DNA of 64,000 nucleotides from Aradus depressus (taxonomy: Eukaryota > Arthropoda > Insecta > Hemiptera > Aradidae). Position numbers and translations under genes: made by a program. Positions 1-10,000 of this stretch are shown here, one piece after another; position 1 is the stretch's first letter, and every line of letters begins with the position of its first letter. The stretch covers positions 32,063,489-32,127,488 of the forward strand of contig OY759224.1 in the NCBI GenBank assembly GCA_963662175.1, in the 5' to 3' direction. A model generated the notes under the pieces. It saw nothing but the letters and a program-made list of their open reading frames with translations, made no database searches and was not told where the DNA came from.

Positions 1-299
1 ACACACTAAAGGCATTGAAATATTTTGTTCTAGAACCGAAAAATCAACAAGAGGTGAAACTTCAAGATAATAAAATATAATATTTAATTTAACCAAGACA
101 TTTCTTACTCAGTAATGTTAGTGATTTGTGAAACGTAGTTGGTATAATAACAGGACTTTCATTTTTTTTTATTATGATTATTTTATAATAGTCGTTATTC
201 TATAATATATCAACTTCGTCTATCTGGCAAATACTATCTAAAAATCAGTTACAAAAATAATGTATACAACCTTAACCCCCAGGAACATTCTGCAATAAA
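1..299. other. Unassigned AT-rich sequence
   Basis: No open frame or RNA gene can be supported. The stretch is AT-rich with short T and A runs and ends where a LINE remnant begins. Confidence 0.5.
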
Positions 300-770
300 A
301 ATTAATTGGATGACGTGTACCAGCTGTTAATATCCTGTCCGATCTACTCCCCCATTAGAAGCCACTTCCTGCCTCAGAGTGTCAGTATAGACCGATCCAA
401 CTTTCATACATTACTCCTGGCCCATAATAAGAATGATATCTCAAACATTTGCTATTATTTGATCAGCGCTCTGAAATTTAGATCATTCATTGTTAATGAG
501 TAATATATTTCAACTTCCATATTATATTTATATTCAATACCTACATCCCCACTCCATATTTATTGTCTTTGTTACATTATTATTATTATTATTAATTTGT
601 AATTACTTATTTTATTTATACTTTTTTTAAATTTATTTATGTTATTTATTTAGTTTGTTAAAGGTTCCTTTATATGTGTCATTATTATGTTAATACTGTA
701 ATAGTAATGGTCACTAACTCCATTGTATAGGGGTGATCCCTTTAAACAATAAAAATTATTATTATTATAT
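300..770 (+). mobile_element. 5'-truncated LINE, 3' end of ORF2 plus tail
   Basis: A 65-residue frame (306-503) carries the end of a non-LTR retrotransposon ORF2. It reads QLLISCPIYSPIRSHFL, the second half of the CCHC-type motif that follows reverse transcriptase (L..CP.Y...R), and ends SALKFRSFIVNE. After the stop is a ~240-base AT-rich 3'UTR and then a simple ATT-repeat tail near 755-772, typical of elements copied by target-primed reverse transcription. A related fragment lies at 56500-57185. Clade not determined. Confidence 0.75.
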
Positions 771-1266
771 CAAATTATTATAATATATCATATCGAGAAA
801 AGTGGGGGCCCTATAGAATTGCGGGTGGGCCTCCCCCAACTCACGGCGAATGTGTAATCAACACCACCATCAAATACTTCTCCATTGAATGTTGGATTGG
901 CGTTGAAAGCTTATGGCCTTTCACCGTTGCCCGTCATTAGCCACCTTTTCACCTAATGCCATGGCTAAGATCTAGTTACAAATGGTACTTCATTAGCGCT
1001 TCATTAAGTTACGCTACGTTAATGGTACTTCGTTATATTCTGATAGCTTGTCCCTAATAGAATTTCAAGTAACTGAGATATATTATGTTAAAAAAAAAAA
1101 GTTAATGAAAACAATGTTTCATAAGTTCAAATGTTATTTGTTGCATATAATTTTGTTATAGGATAATAAAACCTTGCAACTTATTTTATACATTGCAGAT
1201 GACTTAAGCATTATTTTTAAATTAATGTTTATATTTTTAGAATGTTATCCCAACGATAACATATTC
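771..1266. other. Unassigned intergenic sequence
   Basis: No gene or recognised repeat. A less AT-rich part (roughly 800-960) shows no protein similarity I can recognise in any frame. Confidence 0.4.
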
Positions 1267-1489
1267 GAGGGCGCTGGTAGCACAGTGGAAAGCGATGGTC
1301 CCGAGCCTGTACGATGTCAGGTACTCGTTAAAGAACCCTCTCCTCGGTTAATAAAAATTTAGGGTAGGCAAAATTTAGGACTCCCACAGTAGAGTCGGGC
1401 TCATGTCTACCAGAGTGACGAAAGAGCGCTCTGGTAGTAGGCGATTTAACCTCGTAGTTAAAGCCCGGGCATGAGTCATAATAACTAAC
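1267..1489 (+). mobile_element. tRNA-derived SINE, internally deleted copy
   Basis: The copy starts with the family head (GAGGGCGC, decayed A box) but jumps from the A-box region straight to AGCGATGGTCCCGAG. The B box and the following ~80 bases are therefore missing. The 3' half through GCCCGGGCATGAGTCATAATAAC is intact. Confidence 0.85.
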
Positions 1490-1852
1490 TATACTAATAT
1501 TAGGAAAAGGAAAATATTTAAAAATATCTTTCATAGTGACCAGAAGAAGGGACGTGCAAGTGTCCCGAAATATTGTCAAAAAAAAAAAAGAAGACCTCTG
1601 GGAGAAAAATTCCGAAAAAATCAATATATGTTGAATCATCACAGAAAATCGTACACAAAGAAAAATGTATACCAAGAAAATTCTATTACTAACGTATTTG
1701 TCCTATTTTCTATTCTAATTTAGTTCCAAATTCTAATTTCGATTGGTTATCGTTAGCTTTATTCGTTTCCTCTGGTTGATTTGTCCTAAAACCGATGTAG
1801 ATTTAAGCAAATTTCGGCAAAAAAAAAAAAAACTGCTTTTTTTCTATCTGAT
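1490..1852. other. Unassigned sequence
   Basis: Only A and T runs and no supported gene between a SINE and a LINE fragment. Confidence 0.4.
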
Positions 1853-2480
1853 TCAAGGTGGATGAAATCGGGCAGTGGTTTCGAAAGTGGAAGCTTAACT
1901 TGAACGGTAGGAAGACGGAGGCGAAGGTGGTCGCTTTACGCCACTTCTCGATAGAACACCTCAGAAGGCTGCAAATCGATCAACATGGAATCGTTACCCT
2001 AAAGACCAGGGTGTGCGCTATCTTGGAGTGCACCTTGACACAAGACTAACATGGCGCCTACATATCAACATAAAACTCCAACAAGCACACACACGACTCA
2101 GGCTCATCTACCCACTCATAAACAGAAATACACCACTCAGACACACATGCACATCCTTACTTTACAAAACACTAATACTTCCACTCTTAACCTACGCTTG
2201 CCCCGTATGGTTCTGCACTAGTCACACCAATATAACAAGATTACAGACATTCCAAAACAAAGTCCTCCGGATAGCGGTGAACGCACCTTGGTTTATCAGG
2301 AACACCCAAATCCATCGGGAACTGGGAGTTGCTCCTTTTGCAGCCCACATCGAAAAACTCACCCGAGACATCCATGAAGGTCTGCCAGCCTGCTCTGGAG
2401 CGGTCCACTACAGTCTCGGCCAGCCTGTAGGTCGCAGACTGTACCAAGACTTTTTATATTACTTGGTGGTAGGCAGATGT
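1853..2480 (+). mobile_element. 5'-truncated Jockey-clade LINE fragment (end of reverse transcriptase)
   Basis: Frames at 1858-2049 and 2013-2498 overlap through a frameshift near 2015-2045. They encode the thumb and C-terminal end of a Jockey-type reverse transcriptase: KLNLNGRKTEAKVVALR, RYLGVHLDTRLTWRLHI, YPLINRNTPLRHTCTSLLYK and LLTYACPVW. The same family is present as the long element at 28646-32863. This copy keeps about 36 codons after TYACPVW that the long copy has lost. Confidence 0.9.
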
Positions 2481-2503
2481 AATGGACTAACTTGTTGAAT
2501 AAG

Positions 2504-3106
2504 TAATTAGATTTATCAGTCCAACATATTTTTTTATTTAAACCACAACTAGTTTCGGCAATTTGCCATCTTCAGGTGGTGAATCTGAACATACATAAAC
2601 CAAAAATTAGATTAGAATTTACGAGCTTTTACAGTTCATGTCTTTTTTCATGTGAAAAATTAGAAATTAAGAAATGTCTAAAAACAAAAAAATTCCTCTG
2701 CTTAAATAGGGTAACTCAATTTGAACCCCCCCCCCCCCCCCCCCTTTCTGACGTTTTGTGGAGTGGGAGTCTTCCAGTCAGCCAGTGTCCAGCTGGTCCC
2801 TGATGATACTCGAACCTGTCCCTTGACCTCTTCTCTAGAAAGGTATTTTAATTTATTGTACTGTTTTTAATTCAAATATAGTAACTTATTGTAATTTTGG
2901 TAATTGTTACGTATTTTTAAATTGTTATATTTTATTTTTAACTTATTTATTTATCAGTTAATAATTGACATGAACTGTAAAAGCTCGTAAATTCTAATAT
3001 AATTTTTGGTTTATGTATGTTCAGATTCACCACCTGAAGATGGCAAATTGCCGAAACTAGTTGTGGTTTAAATAAAAAAATATGTTGGACTGATAAATCT
3101 AATTAC
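2504..3106. repeat. Palindromic (fold-back) element with hammerhead-like core in both arms
   Basis: About 140 bases at 2504-2645 return as the reverse complement at 2965-3106 with a ~320-base AT-rich centre. Each arm carries CTGAAGA, a small self-complementary stem (GGCAA/TTGCC) and GAAAC: minus strand 2552-2575, plus strand 3034-3057. No coding capacity is seen. A run of about 18 C (near 2727-2744) lies in the centre. Confidence 0.8.
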
Positions 3107-3354
3107 ATATTTAAGACTTTTTATTTTTATTTTAATTGTCATGTGTCAATTTGTGTAAAATACATGTTTAGTACTGGCCCAAATAAAAAAATGTTTTTTC
3201 TTCTATCTGATTTTGTTTTCACAATTAAAATTTACTAAAATATTTCATTTATTGTAAAAGCTTCTGTAAAGAACTCTGAGATGGGCAAACTATGGCCCAT
3301 CGAGCGGCTCAATGCGCGGCCCGCCGAAGTATTCGAAAAAATGAAATCTACACA

Positions 3355-3610
3355 ATTTTTACTTCCCGAAGTATAGGGGAAGTTATGTAATCGGTCAAAA
3401 ATTCAATGCGAAGTTTTCAACGGAATTTCATGTTTTTAGTGTGTCTGTGAACACGATAACTCCCAATAAAATGATTTGTATTTTATATATGAATCCAAAA
3501 ACCTCTAACGAGGGGGAGACTTAACAGAAAAACTCTAATAACTGCAAATAGACTGAATGTGAAGACACAAAATTTCATATGTGAATTTAAAATTCTATAA
3601 GAACGACGTT
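3355..3610 (+). repeat. 0.65-kb interspersed repeat family, 5' fragment
   Basis: Starts GAAGTATAGGGGAAGTTATG and runs through the CAATGCGAAGTTTTCAACGG and AATAACTGC blocks that recur in other copies (for example 4346-4985). Non-coding. Confidence 0.7.
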
Positions 3611-4345
3611 GTTTCAAACCAGCTTCATCAATTGAACATTAATATTTCTATTGTTTTTTTTGGTTTGTATATTCTTATGGCTTTACAGTGAACATAAATA
3701 TATATTTACTTATAAGACAAAAGAAAGCACATATATAGCGCTGTGTGTAGCCACTTAATAATCAAAGAAGGCTCTTCTGTTACGAGTTGATTCTACATAA
3801 TCCAACATAGGTTTAGAGATTATACTAGGGACGAAGGATTGCTAAACAAGATAAACGGTGTTGATCCAAGGTAGCTTCTGGCACAATTAAGTGTATACAG
3901 AGTGGGGGTAGCCCCGCCCCTCAACCATTCTACTGTATGCATAAAAGATGTATACCTGCCTTAGCCCTGGTTCAGCTCAGCGCCACTGTAATTATTCAAG
4001 ACTTCCCTTTGCCGTCTGTTTATCATAACGACCTCCCCTCCTCCCTCGTATAATTCCCCAGAATAAATATCCCCCCCCCCCCCCCCCCCCCCCTTCTGTA
4101 AACCTGACCTGATGCAGCCCCATTATACACAATGAAAGGAGCGATGCATTTTTGACGCCAATTTGCTTCCAACTGGCGAATTGAGGAACGACTTTTATAC
4201 TGATGAATAACAAAAATCATTTTTATAACAAAAAAAAAAAAAAAATCAAATATGGTAAGTAGAGAAATCGGATCAACAATGATAGGCGAATATTTATATA
4301 AATCATAAATTTGAGCCAAACTCGTTGTTTTAGGTATTTCCTCAG
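3611..4345. other. Unassigned sequence with a long C tract
   Basis: No supported gene. It contains about 23 consecutive C near 4071-4093. Frames running through it are low-complexity artefacts. Confidence 0.4.
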
Positions 4346-4985
4346 CTAAACGAAGTATAGGGGAAGTTATGTAATCGATCAGAAATTCGATCCGGAGTTT
4401 TCAATTGAATTTCATGTTTTCCGAACTCCTGATTCCAAAAATAGACCCAGGAGCTCCGAAGGTCTGGACGGCCGGCACTGCATGCAGACCTTCCTTCAGG
4501 AGCCTCCACTCCAGTCACTGGCTGGGGCCGCTTGCTTGGGCCCTCTGTCTGGGCTCCTCCCTCCAGTATCCCGTCTTTGGCAGAATAATCTTTTATAGTG
4601 TAGTTTTAAGAATAGCAATGGCAACTGTGCTGTCTGCCGAGGCAAAAAAAAAAAAAGTCTATGTATGTCTGTGAACATAACTCCCGATACAATGAATGTA
4701 TCAAAATGAAATTTTATATGTGTATCCAGAACCTTCTAAAGATGACACCTATTGATTTTCAGCCAAATCGGCCAAAGAGAAGGGGAGGATTAGGAGAGGA
4801 GGCTTAACATAAAATGTCTAATAACTGATGTAATGAATGTATTGACACAAAATTTAGCCACTATGTAAGTCAAATATTGAGTTTCAGCCCAAACGGTCGA
4901 TTGGTATTGGAGGGAGAGCGAAAACGCAATTGATTAATTCGTGCTGGGGAAGTACATAGCTGGTGATTCATCGACAACTTTGTTT
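4346..4985 (+). repeat. 0.65-kb interspersed repeat family, near full-length copy
   Basis: Runs from the CGAAGTATAGGGGAAGTTAT head to GGTGATTCATCGACAACTTT. Internally it has GAACATAACTCCCGATACAA, CAGCCAAATCGGCCAAAG, AATAACTG and GGAGGGAGAGCGAAAACG. A stretch at about 4440-4650 does not match other copies and is GC-richer. Confidence 0.75.
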
Positions 4986-5999
4986 CTTCAATTTGAGCTA
5001 TAAAATTCTCTTGGACAAACTTGGGTAGCCGGTCTCCCATCACCAGCTACGGTCCAGTCGCTGTATGATGCGGCCCCGCCAATCAACTTACCCTGGCCTG
5101 GTCTTACAGTGGACATACGAGGACAACCTTCTGCAGTCTCGACTTCCTCGCATGTTTGGGTTGTTCTTTCTCTCAAAGAAAAAGAGTTTGGAGTTTAAAA
5201 AGTTTTACATTTACCATCTTTGTACCTAGCCAATATGACCTGCAAAGAGGATTACCCTATCATGGAAATCAGAAAATTTTTGCAGCTACTGCCTGAACGC
5301 ACTAATTAAAAAGAGAAAACGATTACAGCCTTTGCAACTGCTGCAGAAAAGCAACTCGGGTATGCAGAGCTCGGGCCATTGTCTTGGGGGTCGAGGCAGG
5401 TCTTTAAAGAGGAAGAAAGAAACGGAGCGGAAATCGCAGACGAGGTTGAGAGGGCTTGTTGGCGGCGGTCAGAGGCGGTAGTTGGAGAAGATTGCCTGGA
5501 GGGGGGCGGCCATTTGTCTTGGCCCACTTGTGCTAAACCCACCCCCACCCCCCTCCTCTGGGAAAACTGCACTATTATCCCTCATCATCAGGCCACCCCC
5601 CTCCAAGCAATCAAGAAGAGACTACATCCTTTCTCGGCCTCACGCTATCTACCTGAATCACTGATTGGTAAATACCAGTGGCGTAGTTAGAAATGTTTTC
5701 TCAAGGTAATGTATATTTTTTTCTTTTGAAAAGAGGGGATACCCGAATGAAAAAAATCGAAACCCGGGCGGTTTCTATAAGATCTCATTAATCAAAAGTT
5801 AATGGGAGACGTGAAACGTTTTTTAGGAAGAAAAAAATAACAATGGGTTCGAAACCCACTTAGTAACAATAAACTATTTATCAATATATTTGCTGTTCAA
5901 TATCATAACAATCAAGGTTCGAATTCCAATAGATTCTATCAAGATCTACACTGAGATATAAAATACACATGCGACTCTATCATTACATTAAGTAAAAAC
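4986..5999. other. Unassigned sequence
   Basis: Several short frames but none with recognisable similarity. The part at 5350-5640 is GC-rich with C runs and is most likely transposon-derived, but I cannot name it. Confidence 0.35.
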
Positions 6000-6380
6000 A
6001 ACAATTTTTATTTTACAATTCGTTTCGCATATTCTGCATCATCAGGTTGAAGATTAAGGGAGGAATAGGGGATGAGTGACAACTCACCGCCCATTCACCC
6101 TTATTTCTCTTCAACCTGATGATGCAGAATAGGAATAGGGAATGAGTGAGTGACAACTCTTCAGACGAGTTTCCGAACGATACTCAGTCACTGACAGTCG
6201 AAAACTGGTGTAAAGAGCTACCATACACTCACCACCCATTCACCCTTATTTCTCTTCAACCTGATGATGCAGAATAGGAATAGGGGATGAGTCAGTGACA
6301 ACTCTTCAGACGAGTTTCCGAACGATACTCAATCACTTACAGACGAAAACTGGTGTAAAGAGTTACCATGAACTCACCCC
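6000..6380. repeat. Inverted and tandem 145-bp repeat with hammerhead-like core
   Basis: Two direct copies of a ~145-base unit start at 6091 and 6236 and differ at a few positions. Just before them the block CTGATGATGC with GCGAAAC lies in opposite orientation (minus strand, 6022-6045), so the whole has a fold-back form. The plus-strand copies keep CTGATGATGCAGAATA but have lost GAAAC. It lies downstream of the amnionless stop codon. Confidence 0.75.
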
Positions 6381-6499
6381 CCGAAAAAAAATACACAATA
6401 TTTGAAAAATAAGTTTGTTTTATTTATTCATTACTTCTTCACAATATTTAATAAATATAAATAAAAACGTATGTTTTTAAAAATATTGTCTATTTCACA

Positions 6500-6801
6500 A
6501 AATATATGGGAGTACTTTCGGTATTGCTATTAAGTTTAGCCACGACTTAACAAATACTAAATGGAAGTTCAACAAGTTTACAATCCAAACTGTCCCTTTT
6601 CAGCCCCCACGGAGTTTTACCCTGTCCCTTCTGTACAGTGAAATACCGAAGTAGGGGAAAACTCACATACTAATAGACAATATTTTTAACCTACCTATTA
6701 AAAACCTACTTTTTCTTTATATTTTTTATTAAGTGTTCCACAATATCTCTGGAAAAAATGTTAAGTACCATGTCGACATTTGTCAACTTGGGAGTTATTG
6801 T
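6500..6801 (-). other. AMN: Amnionless 3'UTR (probable)
   Basis: Sequence downstream of the amnionless stop. A canonical AATAAA on the minus strand (6725-6730) gives a likely cleavage site near 6700. Part of this stretch recurs in inverted orientation inside amnionless intron 2 (37663-37790). Confidence 0.5.
6725..6730 (-). promoter_or_regulatory. AMN: Polyadenylation signal AATAAA
   Basis: Canonical hexamer on the minus strand 72 bases after the amnionless stop codon, followed by an A-rich stretch. Confidence 0.55.
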
Positions 6802-7023
6802 CTATTGATTGACATCAATTAGATTGACATCCTCCAACTGGCTGCTGCTACTGATGCTCGTGCTACTGACGCTCCTGCTACTTGTGACGGCTTGATAAGT
6901 TAATACCAGAGAGTCCACCTCAGTACTTATCACTTCCACCTCCAGCTGGTCCTCTGAAGAGATGGTATCCTCCTCTGTCATTGTACTGAACAGCATGTCT
7001 TCAGGATCCACTGTGTTCTTCTC
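6802..7023 (-). CDS. AMN: Amnionless exon 8 (end of cytoplasmic tail, stop)
   Basis: Acceptor TTTTCCAG at 7024-7025, phase 0. It encodes EKNTVDPEDMLFSTMTEEDT, then acidic and serine-rich sequence, ending NLIDVNQ and TAG. It contains no second NPxF motif. Confidence 0.88.
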   Translation of the reverse strand, partial: EKNTVDPEDMLFSTMTEEDTISSEDQLEVEVISTEVDSLVLTYQAVTSSRSVSSTSISSSSQLEDVNLIDVNQ

Positions 7024-10000
7024 CTGGAAAACAAGTACAAAAAAAATATATATAAGTAACTGACCAATCAACAAATCTTAAATATGAATCCCTCATGCCT
7101 TGTTTCAACAGTCATCACTTAACGTATTAAACCGAAGGACAGCGTGCTCAAAGTTTTTTTTACCTCCCAAACAAAAAAATTCTAAGGGCCATGACCGAAT
7201 TTCGAACCGGATTATTTCTTGTTAAAATGGATCTCGAGAAATATTCACATATTTTTAAAGCTTTTATTAAGTGGAAGAATTTATATAATTTTAAAATTTC
7301 TCATTTCAATAAATAGATTTTCTGTGTATTTCCTTATTTTGCTCAACTCGCCAATGAAATTCTTCAACAATGAGACCAATTTTTCACATTCTTCTTCCTC
7401 GTATCTTATATTAAATTGTTTATTATTTGCAACTTATTTATTTCGATCATTAATTAAATTTTGTCTAGATTTATGTTAAGCAACTCACCGCTATGTTGAT
7501 CATATGCATTTTCCATAATCCCGAGCCTATGTGATGTAAGGTACTCGTTAAAGACTGGGTAACTAAACATTTAGGACTCCTACAGTAGAGATAACAGGAA
7601 AGGGATAAGAGCATTGGATGCTTAGGTCCCTAGGTGTATCTCTATCTATCTATAGTAAAGCCCCTGTACATCAAAAAGAAAGTCCTTCATCAACATTTAA
7701 CGTAGATACCTCGTGGATATATATATATATGGCGCCGGTAGCTCAGTGGTATGCGTGCTTGCCTTCTGAACTCAAGAACGTGGGTTCGAAACCCGACCGA
7801 GGCCCTTAGTTTATTTTATCTGGGAGGTTAAAAATACTTAAGCACGCCGTCCTTCGGATGGGACGTTAAGCGATGGTCCCGAGCCTGTACGATGTCAGGT
7901 ACTCGTTAAAGATCCCTACCCTAGGTGAATAAAAATTTATGGTAGGCAAAATTTAGGACTCCCACAGTAGAGTCGGGCTCATATCCACCAGAGAGACGAA
8001 AGAGTGCTCTGGTAGTAGGCGATATGGTCTCGTAGTTAAAGCCCGGGCATGAATCATAAAACCTAAACCTAACCTATATTTATAAATATACTTTTTACAA
8101 ATGTGAAGAAAAAAAGATCTATATATATTTCAGGTGAAGATTTTATCATTAATAATAACCTTCGAAAAGGAATTTGTGTAAATTTGTTCATCTAACAAAC
8201 CATTAAACAAATAGGTACCCACGTACTTTAGGGGCGATTGGCTAAAAAGGAAGTCTCAAATAAAATTTCCAACGATGAAATGTACCTAAATCCTCTTCAA
8301 ACAGTATTTGTAGAGAAACTTGTTCAACCGGTGTTACCTTCAATAAATATACAATATTTGAATAAATGTGGATTTTACATTGGGTTTCATGAATATTTAG
8401 ATAACAAAATCAAAATGATTGGTCACGTCTCTCCAAATTCCTTTATGTTGATTCAACAAAAAAATAAATCTTTATGTATGTACTCTAAAAATGTGCTAAA
8501 TGTCAGAATTTTTAAATAGTATTTATCTTTAAAAATTACAATAATCCCTCAACATTCACGAATTCGTAATTTGTGTGTTTCGTATACTCGGGATTAATTT
8601 AATGTAGTGAAGTGCTCACCATAGATCCTGGAGAGGACCACCACTACACAGCTCAGGAGACTTTATTCCTTCTTCATGGAAACATTTGGACAATCTACAA
8701 ATAATTGAGTTCTGATTTATTCTTATTCTTGTCTCTTATTATTGTAGTATTTTATTTTTTTTATATTACTTCAACAGCTATAGTATAGGCGAAGTTATGC
8801 ACTCAGTCAAATATTTTGATGCGAAGTTTTCATACAGACTTTCATGTTTTCCAACCTCCGGATTTCAAAAAGGTCCACGCCATAGATTTTCCATGAAAAC
8901 GTCGGGATAAAATCATTTTTCATTTTCTTTTCCATGCTGCCGTAGCTCTTGCATTTGCTCGGCACAAGACTTTTTAGGTTTTTTAAATTCCTTTTGATGC
9001 GAGCTTTCCTCTGATTTGCGTTTTCTATAATTTCGCGCATATTTACGATTCATATGAGACGACATCTTTAATTGTTTTGCAATTTTCAATTTAATACCGC
9101 TTTTTACATATATTTCGGCGAATATTTTTATTGTTTCACTTTGAGTCCTAGTAGTGCTCCTCAAGCTTTTTACAATGACACCCGAATCAACGTCCTATCT
9201 CGTTATCACGCTACACTAATTTCTAATTTTACACAACGCAAATTCGCAACAATCATCCACCAGCGCCCACACTAGCCCGATAACGTCCCAGACAAAACAA
9301 ACACTGCACAACAAACACGTACAGACATACTCTATCCATTGTGACCTCAATCGTTGTTATCGCATTATTAGTCTCGTAGTTATTAGCGATTGAAATCTGA
9401 CGGTATTTTGTAACACAAGAAAGTTTGACTGGCTATCACTGTGCTTAACGAGCGAGTAGACATTTTCACGTCAATATGAAAAAAAAAATTCTGTCTGTCT
9501 GTTTATCTCAAACTGTTTTAATCAAACGTTAAATATATTTAACCGTGATTTATTTTTTTTTACTATTCGTTCTTGTAAATTTGAATTAATTTTGTTACTG
9601 TGAATAATATGTTTTCTACGGAACTTCAATTAAAATAAAAAAATATATTCTACATCAACAATGACTACATTAAATGACCAGAAATAAATTATTTAATTAG
9701 TAACATTATTTTTACGATTTTGTCGCGAATTTCTGAATAAATAAGGCCGAATATCCTTACTTGGTTGTAAATTAACTGACGATGAAACAGAGAAGGTGCT
9801 TCTTGAGATTGTGGAGAGAATACTTACATGTGAAAACATAGGATTGTCAAACTCTCGTGTTGTACATTCTGATCGAGGAGGTTCCGGTGTTACGCTGCTC
9901 AGATGAACAGCACTGCCGCGATTTTCAAATCTGGCGAATACAAATCTTCCCTCGGATCTTTGTGCGAATAACTCGGCAAAATGTGGTCTGAAAAAGAATA

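Noticed and set aside
1328..1675. Minus-strand frame containing [11 protein letters not shown]...[18 protein letters not shown], repeated at many loci
   Set aside because: It is the antisense translation of the SINE 3' half, recurring wherever the SINE occurs (also near 11300, 21300, 39850, 55850, 62250). The SINE is non-coding.
5306..5690. Overlapping proline- and serine-rich frames on both strands
   Set aside because: GC-rich low-complexity sequence; no domain recognised and no splice or start context supports a gene.
6000..6380. CRISPR-like array
   Set aside because: Two 145-bp tandem units plus an inverted piece; no short repeats with unique spacers.
7731..7805. Possible tRNA genes at SINE heads
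   Set aside because: A and B boxes are present but the acceptor ends do not pair, and the same sequence recurs about ten times with a SINE body attached.
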